Shown: piece after piece, positions 46,770-59,348 of the stretch
How positions within the stretch are numbered: the first letter of the stretch is position 1
Layout of the letters: each line of letters starts with the position of its first letter
Translations under genes and position numbers: made by a program
Notes under the pieces: model-generated
The model's database searches: none
Seen by the model: only the letters and a program-made list of their open reading frames with translations
What the model was told of the DNA's origin: nothing
Assembly: GCA_003255065.1 (NCBI GenBank)
Contig: QAOA01003702.1
Coordinates: forward strand, 67,926-131,925
DNA length: 64,000 nucleotides
Direction of reading: 5' to 3'
Source: Cercis canadensis
Taxonomy: Eukaryota; Streptophyta; Magnoliopsida; Fabales; Fabaceae

Positions 46770-47426
46770 GGATATTTTTCATGGGTTTCACTGTACTTGT
46801 GCAGGGACTGTTTCCTGGTGGGTCATTGTATCTGGACCGTTACGCTGTTTCGGCTCGTCCCTCTATCTGATACAGATATTTTTCTTGGGTTTCTCTGTAG
46901 TTGGGAAGGGACTGTTTCCCGTGGGTCATTGTATCTGGCCTGTGACCCTGTTTCGAGTCGTCCCTGTATCTGACTTTGATAATTTTCTTGGGTTCCACTG
47001 CATCTGGGAAGGTACTGTTTCCTTGTGGGTCATTGAGTCTAGCCCGGGACCCTGTTTCGGTTCGTCTCTATATCTGACTCAGATATTTTTCTTTTGTTTC
47101 ACTGTATCTGACCTGGGACCCTATTTTGATTCGTCCTTATATCTAACTCGGATATTTTTCTTGAGTTTCACTTTATTTGGGAATGGGATGTTTCCTAGAG
47201 GGTAAATGTATCTGGCCCGGGACCCTGTTTCGAGTCGTCCCTGTATCTGACTCGGATAATTTTCTTGGGTTTCACTATATCTAGAAAGGTACTATTTCCT
47301 GGTGGGTCATTGAATCTGGCCCGAGACCCTGTTTCGGTTCGTCCCTCTATCTGACTTAAATACTTTTCTTTGGTTTCATTAGATCTGACCTGGGACCCAG
47401 TTTCGTTTCGTCCTTGTATCTGACTC
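46770..47426 (+). repeat. 657-bp tandem duplication, copy 2
   Basis: See copy 1. M4 starts at 46238 in copy 1 and 46895 here. After about 47440 the sequence leaves the duplicated order, with a CTTTGGTTTCA beta end where copy 1 has CATGGGTTTCA. Confidence 0.88.
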
Positions 47427-50400
47427 GGATATTTTTCTTTGGTTTCACTGTATCTGACCTGGGACCCTGTTTCGGTTCGTCCTTATATTTAACTCGGATA
47501 TTTTTCTTGGGTTTCATTGTATTTGGGAAGGGGTTGTTTCCTAGAGGGACAATGTATCTGGCCCGGGACCCTGTTTCGAGTCGTCCCTGTATCTGACTCA
47601 GATATTTTTCTTTGGTTTCACTATATCTAACCTGGGACCATGTTTCGGTTCGACCCTGTATCTGACTCAGTATTTTTTCTTTTGTTTTACTGTCTCTGAC
47701 CTGCGACCCTGTTTCGGTTCATCCCTATATCTAACTCGGATATTTTTTTTGGGTTTCACTGTACTTCGAATAGGGTTGTTTCCTAGAGAGTCAATGTATC
47801 TGGCCCGAGACCCGGTTTCGAGTCGTCCCTATATCTGCCTCGGATAATTTTCTTGGGTTTCACTGTATCTGGGAATGTACTATTTCCTAGTCGGTTATTG
47901 AATCTGGCCCGGGACCCTGTTTCGGTTCGTCCTTCTATCTGACTCAGATATTTTTCTTTGGTTTCACTGTATCTGACATGGGACCCTGTTTCGGTTCGTC
48001 CCTGTATCTGACTCAGATATTTTTCCTAGGTTCGACTGTATCTGGACTGGGACCATGTTTCGGGTTGCCCCTGTATCTGACTCGGATATTTTTCATGGGT
48101 TTCACTGTACTTGGGAAGGAACTGTTTCCTGGTAGGTCATTGTATCTGGACCGTGACCCTGTGTCGGTTCGTCCCTCTATCTAACTCAGATATTTTTCTT
48201 AGGTTTCTCTGTAGTTGGGAAGGACCTGTTTCCCGGTGGGTCATTGTATCTGGCCTATGACCCTGTTTCGGGTCGTCCCTGTATCTGGCTCGGATATTTT
48301 TCTTTGGTTTCACTGTATCTGACCTGGGACACTGTTTCGGTTCGTCCTTGTATCTGACTCGGATATTTTTCTTATGTTCCACTGTATCTGGACTGGGACC
48401 ATGTTTCGGGTCGTCCCTGTATCTGACTCATATATTTTTCATGGGTTTCACTATACTTGGGCAGGGACTGTTTCCTGGTGGGTCATTGTATCTGGACTGT
48501 GACCCTGTTTCGGTTCGTCCCTCTATCTGATTTAGATATTTTTCTTGGGTTTCTCTGTAGTTGGGAAGGGACTGTTTTCCGTTGTGTCATTGTATCTTGC
48601 CTGTGACCCTGTTTCGAGTCGTCCCTGTATCTAGCTCAGATATTTTTCTTTGGTTTCACTGTATCCGACCTTGGACCCTGTTTCGGTTCGTCCTTGTATC
48701 TGACACGGATATTTTTCTTTGGTTTCACTATATCTGATCTGGCACCCTGTTTCGGTTCGTCAATATATCTAATTCGGATATTTTTTTTTGGTTTCACTGT
48801 ATTTGGGAAGGGGTTGTTTCCTAGAGGGTGAATGTATCCGGCCTGGGACCCTGTTTCGAGTCGTCCCTGCTTCTGACTTTAAAAATTTTCTTGGGTTCCA
48901 CTGCACCTGGGAAGGTACTGTTTCCTTGTGGGTCATTGAATCTAGCCCGGGACCCTGTTTCGGTTCATCCCTATATCTGACACAGATATTTTTCTTTGGT
49001 TTCACTGTATCTGACCTGGGACCCTATTTCGATTCGTCCTTATATCTAACTCGGATATTTTTCTTGGGTTTCACTGTATTTGGGAATGGGATGTTTCCTA
49101 CAGGGTCAATGTATCTGGCCCGGGACCCTGTTTCGAGTCGTCCCTGTATCTGACTCTTATAATTTTCTTGGGTTCCACTGTATCTGGGAAGGTATTGTTT
49201 CCTAGTGGGCCATTGAATCTGGCCCGGGACCCTGTTTCGGTTCGTCCCTCTATCTGACTCAGATATTTTTCTTTGGTTTCACTATATCTGACCTGGGACC
49301 CTGTTTCGGTTCGACCCTGTATCTGACTCGAATATTTTTCTTTTGTTTCACTATATCTAACCTGTGACCCTGTTTCGGTTCGTCCCCATATCTAACTCAG
49401 ATACTTTTTTTGGGTTTCACTGTACTTGGGAAAGGGGTTGTTTCCTAGAGAGTCGATGTATCTGGCCCTTGACCCTGTTCCATGTCGTCCCTATATCTGC
49501 CTCGGATAATTTTCTTGGGTTTCACCCTATCTGGGAAGGTACTGTTTCCTAGTGGGTTATTGAATCTGGCCCGGGACCCTATTTCGGTTCGTCCTTCTAT
49601 CTAACTCAGGTATTTTTCTTTGGTGTCACTATATCTGACATGGGACCCTGTTTCGGTTCGTCCCTATATCTGACTCAGATATTTTTCCTAGGTTTGACTG
49701 TATCTGGACTGGGACCATGTTTCGGGTTGTCCCTGTATCTGACTCAGATATTTTTCATGGGTTTCCCTGTACTTGGGCAGGGACTATTTCCTGGTGGGTC
49801 ATTGTATCTGGACCGTGACCCTGTTTCGGTTCGTCCCTCTATCTGATTTAGATATTTTTCTTGGGTTTCTCTGTAGTTGGGAAGGGACTGTTTCCCGGTG
49901 GGTCATTGTATCTGGCCTGTGACCCTGTTTCGAGTCGTCCTTGTATCTGGCTCAGATATTTTTCTTTGGTTTCACTATATCTGACCTGGGACCATGTTTC
50001 GGTTCGACCCTGTATCTGACTCGGATATTTTTCTTTTGTTTCACTGTATCTGACCTACGACCCTGTTTCGGTTCATCCCTATATCTAACTCAGATATTTT
50101 TTTTGGGTTTCACTGTACTTCGGAAGGGGTTGTTTCCTAGAGAGTCAATGTATCTGGCCCGAGACCCTGTTTCGAGTCGTCCCTATATCTGACTCGGATA
50201 ATTTTCTTGGGTTTCGCTGTATCTGGGAAGGTACTATTTCCTAGTGGGTCATTGAATCTGGCCCGGGACTCTGTTTCGGTTCGTCCTTCTATCTGAGTCA
50301 GATATTTTTCTTTGGTTTAACTCTATCTGACATGGGACCCTGTTTCGTTTCGTCCCTGTATCTGACTCAGATATTTTTCCTAGGTTCGACTGTATCTGGA

Positions 50401-52239
50401 CTGGGAGCATGTTTCGGGTTGCCCCTTTATCTGACTCGGATATTTTTCATGGGTTTCACTGTATTTGGGAAGGAACTGTTTCCTGGTGGGTCATTGTATC
50501 TGGACCGTGACCCTGTTCAGTTCGTCCCTTTATCTGACTCAGATATTTTTCGTGGGTTTCTCTGTAGTTGGGAAGGGACTGTTTCCCGGTGGGTCATTGT
50601 ATCTGGCCAATGACTCTGTTTCGGGTCGTCCTTGTATCTGGCTCTGATATTTTTCTTTGGTTTCACTATATCTGACCTGGGACCCATTTTCGGTTCGTCC
50701 TTATATCTAACTCGGATAATTTTCTTGGGTTCCACCGCATCTGGGAAGGTACTGTTTCCTTGTGGGTCATTGAATCTAGCCCGGGACGCTGTGTCGGTTC
50801 GTCCGTATATCTGACTCAGATATTTTTCTTTGGTTTCACTGTATCTGACCTGGGACCCTATTTCGATTCGTCCTGATATCTAACTCGGATATTTTTCTTG
50901 GGTTTCACTTTATTTAGGAATGGGATGTTTCCTAGAGGGTCAATGTATCTCGCCCGGGCCCCTGTTTCAAGTCGTCCCTGTATCTGACTCGGGTAATTTT
51001 CTTGGGTTTCACTGTATCTCGAAAAGTACTATTTCCTGCTGGGTCATTGAATCTGGCCCGAGACCCTGTTTCGGTTCATCCCTCTATCTGACTCAGATAT
51101 TTTTCTTTCGCTTCATTAGATCTGACCTGGGAACCAGTTTCGTTTCGTCCTTGTATCTGACTCGGATATTTTTCTTTGGTTTCACTCTATCTGACCTGGG
51201 ACCCTGTTTCGGTTCGTCCTTATATGTAACTCGGATATTTTTCTTGGGTTTCACTGTATTAGGGAAAGGGTTGTTTCCTAGAGGGTCAATGTATCTGGCC
51301 CGGGACCCTGTTTCGAGTCGTCCTTGTATCTGACTCTGATAATTTTCTTGGGTTTCCTATATCTGGAAAGGTACTGTTTCTTGTTGGGTCTTCGAATCTG
51401 GCCCGGGACCCTGTTTCGGTTCGTCCCTCTATCGGACATAGATATTTTTCTTTGGTTTCACTATATCTGACCTGGGACCCCGTTTCGGTTTGACCCTGTA
51501 TCTGACTCGGATATTTTTCTTTGGTTTCACTGTATCTGACCTGGCACCCTGTTTCGGTTCGTCCCAATATCTAACTCGAATAATTTTTTTGGGTTTCACT
51601 GTATTTGGGAATGGGATGTTTCCTTGAGGGTCAATGTATCTGGCCCGGGACCCTGTTTCAAGTCGTCCCTGTATCTGACTCTTATAATTTTCTTGGGTTT
51701 CACATTATCTTGAAAGGTACTGTTTCCTAGTGGGTCATTGAATCTGGCCCGGGACCCTGTTTCGGTTCGTCCCTCTATCTGACTAAGAAATTTTTCTTTG
51801 GTTTCACTGCATCTGACCTGGGACCTTGTTTCGTTTCGTCCTTTTATCTGACTCGGATATTTTTCTTTGGTTTCACTGTATCTAACCTGGGACCCAGTTT
51901 GGGTTCGTCCTTATATCAAACTCGGCTATTTTTCTTGGGTTTGACTGTATTTGGGAAGGGGATGTTTCCTAATGGGTTATTGAATCTAGACCGGGACCCT
52001 GTTTCGGTTCCTCCCTCTATTTGACTCAGATATTTTTCTTTGGTTTCACTTTATCAGACCTGGGACCCTGTTTCGGTTCGACCCTGTATCTGACTCAGAT
52101 ATTTTTCTTTGGTTTCACTGTATCTGACCTGGGACCCTGTTTCGATTTGTCCCTATATCTGACTCGGATTTTTTTTTGGGTTTGACTGTATTTGGGAAGG
52201 GGTTGTTTCCTAGAGGGTCAATGTATCCAGCCCGGGACC
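47427..52239 (+). repeat. Mixed A and B units
   Basis: An exact A tetramer spans 48036-48381 (M2 to M2, 346 bp: M2, M3, M4, M1). A beta end reading CCTAGGTTCGAC or CCTAGGTTTGAC marks units near 48025, 49690 and 50390, with one more at 35415. Further M5/M6/69 trimers with TTGTGGGTCA lie near 48.8-49.2 and 50.7 kb. Only satellite is present. Confidence 0.8.
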
Positions 52240-52700
52240 CTGTTTCGAGTCGTCCCTGCATCTGACTCTGATAATTTTCTTGGGTTCCACTGTATCTAGG
52301 AAGGTACAGTTTCCTAGTAGGTCATTGAATCTAGCCCGGGACCCTGTTTCGGTTCGTCCCTCTATCTGACACAGATATTTTTCTTTGGTTTCACTGTATC
52401 TGACATGGGAACCTGTTTTGGTTCCTCCCTGTATCGGACTCAGATATTTTTCTTATTTTCCACTGTATCTGGACTGGGACCATGTTTCGGGTCGTCCCTG
52501 TATCTGACTCGGATATTTTTCATAGGATTCACTGTACTTGTGAAGGGACTATTTTCTGGTGAGTCATTGTATCTAGCCCGTGACCCTGTTTCGGTTCGTC
52601 CCTCTATCTTACTCAGATATTTTTCTTGGGTTTCTCTGTAGTTGGGAAGGGATTGTTTCCCGGTGGGTCATTGTATCTGGCCGGTGACCCTGTTCGAGTC
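52240..52700 (+). repeat. TATTTTCCA block, copy 1
   Basis: It is marked by AAGGTACAGTTTCC (52301) and GGTTCCTCCCTGTATCGGAC (52420) with a beta end CTTATTTTCCA. It is repeated at 53400-53870 (offset 1160), and parts recur near 55486, 58634 and 59325. Confidence 0.86.
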
Positions 52701-53399
52701 ATCCCTGTATCTGACTCTGATAATTTTCTTGGGTTCTACTGCATCTGGGAAGGTACTGTTTCCTTGTGGGTCATTGAATCTAGCCCGGGACCCTGTTTCG
52801 GTTCGTCCCTCTATCTGCCTCAGATATTTTTCTTTGGTTTCACTGTATCTGACCTGGGACCCTATTTCGGTTCGCCCTTATATTTAACTCGGATATTTTT
52901 CTTGGGTTTCACTGTATTTTGGAATGGGATGTTTCCTAGAGGGTTAATGTATCTGGCCCGGGTCCCTATTCCGAGTCGTCCCTGTATCTGACTCGGATAA
53001 TTTTCTTGGGAAGGTACTGTTTCCTGGTGGGTCATTGAATCTGGACCGAGACCCTGTTTCGGTTCGTCCCTCTATCTGACTCAGATATTTTTCGTGGGTT
53101 TCTCTGTAGTTGGGAAGGGACTGTTTCCCGATGGGTCATTGTATCTGGCCTGTGACCCTGTTTCGTGTCGTCCCTATATCTGGCTTGGATATTTTTCTTT
53201 GGTTTCACTGTATCTGACCTGGGACCCTGTTTCGGTTCGTCCTTGTATCTGGCTCGGATATTTTTCTTTGGTTTCACTGTATCTGACCTGGCACCCTGTT
53301 TCGGTTCGTCCCTATATCTAACTCGGATATTTTTTTTGGGTTTCACTGTATTTCGGAAGGGGTTGTTTCCAACAGGGTCAATGAATCTGGCCTGGGACC
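52701..53399 (+). repeat. Units including a segment copied at 60.4 kb
   Basis: 52969-53325 matches 60420-60776 at an offset of 7451. Both have a 17-bp loss that turns the beta-gamma border into TTTTCTTGGGAAGGTACTG (53001 and 60452), and both have TTTCGTGTCGTCCC. Confidence 0.85.
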
Positions 53400-53870
53400 C
53401 TGTTTCGAGTCGTCCCTGTATCTGACTCTGATAATTTTCTCGGGTTCCACTGTATCTGGGAAGGTACAGTTTCCTAGTGGGTCATTGAATCTAGCCCGGG
53501 ACCCTGTTTCGGTTCGTCCCTCTATCTGACTCAGATATTTTTCTTTGGTTTCACTGTATCTGACCTGGGAACCTATTTTGGTTCCTCCCTGTATCGGACT
53601 CAGATATTTTTCTTATTTTCCACTGTATCTGGACTGGGACCATGTTTCGGGTCGTCCCTGTATCTGACTCGGATATTTTTCATAGGTTTCACTGTACTTG
53701 GGAAGGGACTGTTTTCTGGTGGGTCATTGTATCTGGCCCGTGACCCTGTTTCGGTTCGTCCCTCTATCTGACTCAGATATTTTTCTTGGGTTTCTCTGTA
53801 GTCGGGAAGGGACTGTTTCCCGGTGGGTCATTGTATCTGGCCAGTGACCCTGTTTCGAGTCGTCCCTGCA
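53400..53870 (+). repeat. TATTTTCCA block, copy 2
   Basis: It matches 52240-52700 at an offset of 1160 (AAGGTACAGT at 53461, GTTCCTCCCT at 53581). Confidence 0.86.
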
Positions 53871-54400
53871 TCTGACTCTGATAATTTTCTTGGGTTCCAC
53901 TGTATCTAGGAAGATACAGTTTCCTAGTGGGTCATTGAATCTTGCCCGGGACCCTGTTTCGGTTCGTCTCTCTATCTGACTCAGATATTTTTCTTTGGTT
54001 TCACTGTATCTGACCTGGGACCCTGTTTCGGTTCGTCCCTGTATCTGACTCAGATATTTTTCTTATGTTCCACTGTATCTGGACTGGGACAATGTTTCGG
54101 GTCGTCCTTGTATATGACTCGAATATTTTTCATGGGTTTCATTATACTTGGGAAGGGACTGTTTCCTGGTGGGTCATTGTATCTGGCTCGTGCCCCTGTT
54201 TCGGTTCGTCCCTCAATCTGACTCAGATATTTTTCTTGGGTTTCTTAGAAGTTGGGAAGGGACTGTTTCCCGGTGGGTCATTGTATTTGGCCTGTGACCC
54301 TGTTTCGAGTCGTCCCTGTATCTGGCTTGGATATTTTTCTTTGGTTTCATTGTATCTGACCTGGGACCCTGTTTCGGTTAATCCTTGTATCTGACTTAGA
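53820..54400 (+). repeat. Segment copied at 59764-60344 (offset 5944)
   Basis: It shares CCCTGCATCTGACTCTG, a TTGAATCTTGCCCGGG alpha start, M2 with GACTGGGACAATG, and an M4 gamma starting CTTAGAAGTTGGG. Confidence 0.84.
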
Positions 54401-54699
54401 TATTTTTCTTTGGTTTCACTGTATCTGACCTGGCACCCTGTTTCGGTTCGTCCCTATATCTAACTTGGATATTTTTTTTTTTTGATTCACTGTATTTGGG
54501 AAGGGGTTGTTTCCTAGAGGGTCAATGTATCCGGCCCGGGACCCTGTTTCGAGTCATCCCTGTATCTGACTCTGATAATTTTCTTGGGGTCTACTACATC
54601 TGGGAAGGTACTGTTTCCTTGTGGGTCATTGAATCTAGCCCGGGACCCTGTTTCGGTTCGTCCCTCTATCTGCCTCAGATATTTTTCTTTGGTTTCACT
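54401..54699 (+). repeat. Units with a 12-base T run
   Basis: A 69-bp unit with T12 at 54472-54483 is followed by M5 and an M6 with TTGTGGGTCA. Confidence 0.8.
54472..54483 (+). repeat. T12 homopolymer in a beta part
   Basis: It is an independent expansion of the same site, about 25 kb from the T13 pair. Confidence 0.88.
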
Positions 54700-55312
54700 G
54701 TATCTGACCTGGGTCCCTATTTCGGTTCGCCCTTATATTTAACTCGGATATTTTTCTTGGGTTTCACTGTATTTTGGAATGGGATGTTTCCTAAAGGGTC
54801 AATGCATCTGGCCCGGGACTCTGTTTCGAGTCGTCCCTATATCTGACTCGGATAATTTTCTTAGGTTTCACTGTATTTGGAAAGGTACTATTTCCTGGTG
54901 GGTCATTGAATCTGGCCCGAGACCCTGTTTCGGGTCGTCCCTATATCTTACTCGGATATTTTTCTTCAGTTTCACTGCATCTGACCTGGGACCCAGTTTC
55001 GGTTCGTCCTTGTTTCTGACTCGGATATTTTTCTTTGGTTTCACTGTATCTGACCTGGGACCTTATTTCGGTTCATCCCTCTATCTGACTCAGATATTTT
55101 TCTTTGGTTTTACTGTATCTGACCTGGGACCCTGTTTCGGTTCAACCCTGTATCTGACTCGGATATTTTTCTTTGGTTTCACTTTATCTGACCTAGGACC
55201 CTGTTTCGGTTCTTCCCTATATCTAACTCGGATATTTTTTTTGGGTTTCACTGTATTTGGGAAGGGGTTGTTTCCTAGAGGGTCAATGTATCCAGCCCGG
55301 GACCCTGTTTCG
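54700..55312 (+). repeat. Segment copied at 61249-61861 (offset 6549)
   Basis: It is colinear over about 610 bp, including a TAAAGGGTCAATG gamma end (54787 region and 61336 region), a run of five 69-bp units and an M5 with TATCCAGCCCGGG (55291 and 61840 regions). Confidence 0.86.
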
Positions 55313-55780
55313 AGTCCTCCCTGTATCTGACTCTGATAATTTTCTTGGGTTCCACTGTATTTGGGAAGGCACTGTTTCCTTGTGGGTCATTAAATCTTGC
55401 CCGGGACCCTGTTTCGGTTCGTCCCTCTATCTGACTCAGATATTTTTCTTTGGTTTCACTGTATCTGACCTGGGAACCTGTTTTGGTTCCTCCCTGTATC
55501 GGACTCAGATATTTTTCTTATTTTCCACTGTATCTGGACTGGGACCATGTTTCGGGTCGTCCCTGTATCTGACTCGGATATTTTTCATAGGTTTCACTGT
55601 ACTTGGTAAGGGACTGTTTTCTGGTGGGTCATTGTATCTGGCCCGTGACCCTGTTTCGGTTCGTCCCTCTATCTGACTCAGATATTTTTCTTGGGTTTCT
55701 CTGTAGTTGGGAAGGGACTGTGTCCCGGTGGGTCATAGTGTCTGGCCTGTGACCCTGTTTCAAGTCTTCCCTGTATCTGG
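55313..55780 (+). repeat. TATTTTCCA block, copy 3
   Basis: It has GTTCCTCCCT at 55486 and the CTTATTTTCCA beta end, followed by M2, M3 and an M4 with CTGTGTCCCGG. Confidence 0.82.
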
Positions 55781-55980
55781 CTCGGATATTTTTCTTTGGT
55801 TTCACTGTATCTGACCTGGGAACCTATTTCGGTTCGTCCTTATATCTAACCCGGATATTTTTCTTGGGTTTCACTGTATTTGGGAATGGGATGTTTCCTA
55901 GAGGGACAATGTATCTGGCCCGGGACCCTGTTTCGAGTCGTCCCTGTATGTGACTCGGATAATTTTCTTAGGTTTCACTG
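55781..55980 (+). repeat. 200-bp segment repeated 450 bp later
   Basis: It matches 56231-56430 (offset 450 = 3 x 104 + 2 x 69). Shared marks are ATATCTAACCCGG and CCCTGTATGTGACTCGG. Confidence 0.84.
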
Positions 55981-58900
55981 TATCTGGACTGGGACAATGT
56001 TTCGGGTCGTCCTTGTATTTGACTCGGATATTTTTCATGGGTTTCACTGTACTTGGGAAGGGACTGTTTCCTGGCAGGTCATTGTATCTTGCCCATGCCC
56101 CTGTTTCGGTTCGTCCCTCTCCCTGACTCAGATATTTTTCTTTGGTTTCTCTGTAGTTGGGAAGGGACTTTTTCCTAGTGGGTCATTGTATCTTGCCCGT
56201 GACCCTGTTTTAGTTCGTCCTTCTCTCTGACTCAGATATTTTTCTTTGGTTTCACTGTATCTGACCTGGGACCCTATTTCGGTTCGTCCTTATATCTAAC
56301 CCGGATATTTTTCTTGGGTTTCACTGTATTTGGGAATGGGATGTTTCCTAGAGGTTCAATGTATCTGGCCCGGGACCCTGTTTCGAGTCGTCCCTGTATG
56401 TGACTCGGTTAATTTTGTTGGGTTTCACTGTATCTGGAAAGGTACTATTTCCTGGTGGGTCATTGAATCTGGCCCGAGACCCTGTTTCGGTTCGTCCCTC
56501 TATCTGACTCGAACATTTTTCTTTGGTTTCAATGTATCTGACCTGGGACCCTGTTTCGGTTCGTGTTGCTATTTAACTCGGATATTCTTCTTGGGCTTCA
56601 CGGTATTTTGGAAGGGGTTGTTTCCTAGAGGGTCAAAGTATCTGGCCCGGGACCCTGTTTCGAGTCGTCCCTGTATCTGACTCGGATAATATTCTTAGGT
56701 TTCACTGTATCTGGGAAGGAACTGTTTCCTAGTGGGTCATTGAATCTGACCCGGGACCTTGTTTCGGTTCGTCCCTCGATCTGACTCAAATATTTTTCTT
56801 TGGTTTCACTGTATCTGACCTGGGACCCTGTTTCGATTCGCCCTTGTATATTACTCAGATATTTTTCTTAGGGTCCACTGTGTCTGGACTTGGACCTTGT
56901 TTCGGGTCGTCCCTGTATCTGACTAGGATATTTTTCTTTAGTTTCACTGCATCTGACCTGGGACCCAGTTTCGGTTTGTCCTTGTTTCTGAGTCGGATAT
57001 TTTTCATTGGTTTCACTGTATCTGACCTGGGACCCTATTTAGGTTCGTCCCGATATCTAACTTGGATATTTTTCTTAGGTTTCACTGTATTTGGGAATGT
57101 GTTTTTACCTAGAGGGTTAATGTATCTAGCCCAGGACCCTGTTTCGAGTCATCCCTGTATCTGACTCGGCTATTTTTCTAGGGTTTCACTGTATTTGGGA
57201 AGGGATTGTATCCTGGTAGGTCATTGTATCTGGCCCGTGACCCTGTTTCGATTCGTCCTTGTATCTCACCCATATATTTTTCTTGGGTTTCTCTGTAGTT
57301 GGGAAGGAACTGTTTCCCGGTGGGTCATTGTATCTGGTCTGTGACCCTGTTTCGGGTCGTCCCTGTATCTGGCTCGGATATTTTCCTTTGGTTTCACTGT
57401 ATCTGACCTGGGACCCTGTTTCGGTTCGTCCTTGTATCTGACTTGGATATTTTTCTTTGGTTTCATTATATCTGACCTAGGACCCTGTTTCGGTTCGACC
57501 CTATATCTAACTCGGATATTTTTCTGGGGTTTCATTGTATTTGGGAAGGGACTGTTTCCTGGTGGGTCATTGTATCTGGGCCGTGAGCCTGTTTCGATTC
57601 GTCCTTGTATCTCACCCTTATATTTTTCTTAGGTTTCTCTGTAGTTGGGAAGGGACTGTTTCCCGGTGGGTCATTGTATTTGGTTCGTGACCCTGTTTCG
57701 AGTCGTCCCTGTATCTGACTCTGATATTTATCTTTGGTTTCACTGTATCTGACCTGGGAACCAGTTTTGGTTCGTCCTTATATCTAACTCGGATATTTTT
57801 CTTGGATTTCACTGTATTTGGGAAGGGACTGTTTCCTAGTGGGTCATTGTATCTGACCCGTGACCCTGTTTCGATTCGTCCTTGTATCTCACCCGTATAT
57901 TTTTCTTTGGTTTCTCTGTAGTTGGGAAGGGACTGTTTCCCAGTGGGTCATTGTATCTTGCCTGTGACCCTGTTTCGGGTCGTCCCTGTATCTGGCTCGA
58001 ATATTTTTCTTTGGTTTCACTGTATCTAACCTGGGACCCTGTTTCGTTTCGTCCTTGTATCTGACTCGGATATTTTTCTTTGGTTTCCCTGTATCTAACC
58101 TGGGACCCAGTTTGAGTTCGTCCTTATATCAAACTCAGATATTTTTCTTGGTTTTGACTGTATTTGGGAAGGGGATGTTTCCTAGTGGGTCATTGAATCT
58201 AGCACGGGACCCTGTTTCGGTTCATCCCTTTATTTGACTCAGATATTTTTCTTTGGTTTCACTTTATCTGACCTGGGACCCTGTTTCGGTTCGACCCTGT
58301 ATCTGACTCAGATATTTTTCTTTGGTTTCACTGTATCTAACCTGGGACCCTGTTTCGGTTTGTCCCTATATCTGACTCGGATTTTTTTTTGGGTTTAACT
58401 GTATTTGGGAAGGGGTTGTTTCCTAGAGGGTCAATGTATCCGGCCCGGGACCCTGTTTCGAGTCGTGCCTGCATCTGACTCTGATAATTTTCTTGGGTTC
58501 CACTGTATCTAGGAAGGTACAGTTTCCTAGTGGGTCATTGAATCTAGCCCGGGACCCTGTTTCGGTTCGTCCCTCTATCTGACTCAGATATTTTTCTTTG
58601 GTTTCACTGTATCTGACCTGGGAACCTGTTTTGGTTCCTCCCTGTATCGGACTCAGATATTTTTCTTATTTTCCACTGTATCTGGACTGGGACTATGTTT
58701 CGGGTCGTCCTTGTATCTGACTCGGATATTTTTCATAGGTTTCACTGTACTTGGTAAGGGACTGTTTTCTGGTGGGTCATTGTATCTGGCCCGTGACCCT
58801 GTTTCGGTTCGTCCCTCTATCTTACTCAGATATTTTTCTTGGGTTTCTCTGTAGTTGGGAAGGGACTGTTTCCAGGTCGGTCATTCTATCTGGCCTGTGA

Positions 58901-59348
58901 CCCTGTTTCAAGTCTTCCCTGTATCTGGCTCGGATATTTTTCTTTGGTTTCACTGTATCTGACCTGGGACCCTATTTCGGTTCGCCCTTATATCAAACCC
59001 GGATATTTTTCTTGGGTTTCACTGTATTTGGAAGGGGTTGTTTCCTAGAGGGTCAAAGTATCTGGCCCGGGACCCTGTTTCGACTCGTCCCTGTATCTAA
59101 CTCGGATAATTTTCTTGGGTTTCACTGTATCTGGGAAGGAACTGTTTCCTACTGGGTCATTGAATCTGACCCGGGACCCTGTTTCGGTTCGTCCCTCGAT
59201 CTGACTCAGATATTTTTCTTTGGTTTCACTGTATCTGACCTGGGACCCTGTTTCGATTCACCCTTGTATCTTACTCGGATATTTTTCTTTGGTTTCACTG
59301 TATCTGACCTGGGAACCTGTTTTGGTTCCTCCCTGTATCGGACTCAGA
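55981..59348 (+). repeat. Mixed units, including the second 200-bp copy and a segment copied at 59.3 kb
   Basis: 56231-56430 is the second copy of 55781-55980. 56860-57165 matches 59349-59654 at an offset of 2489 (TTTGGGAATGTGTTTT, TCTTTAGTTTCACTGCATC). The CTCACCCGTATA beta variant, absent from about 35 to 57 kb, reappears near 57261, 57611 and 57881. Copy 4 of the TATTTTCCA unit is at 58634. Confidence 0.82.
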
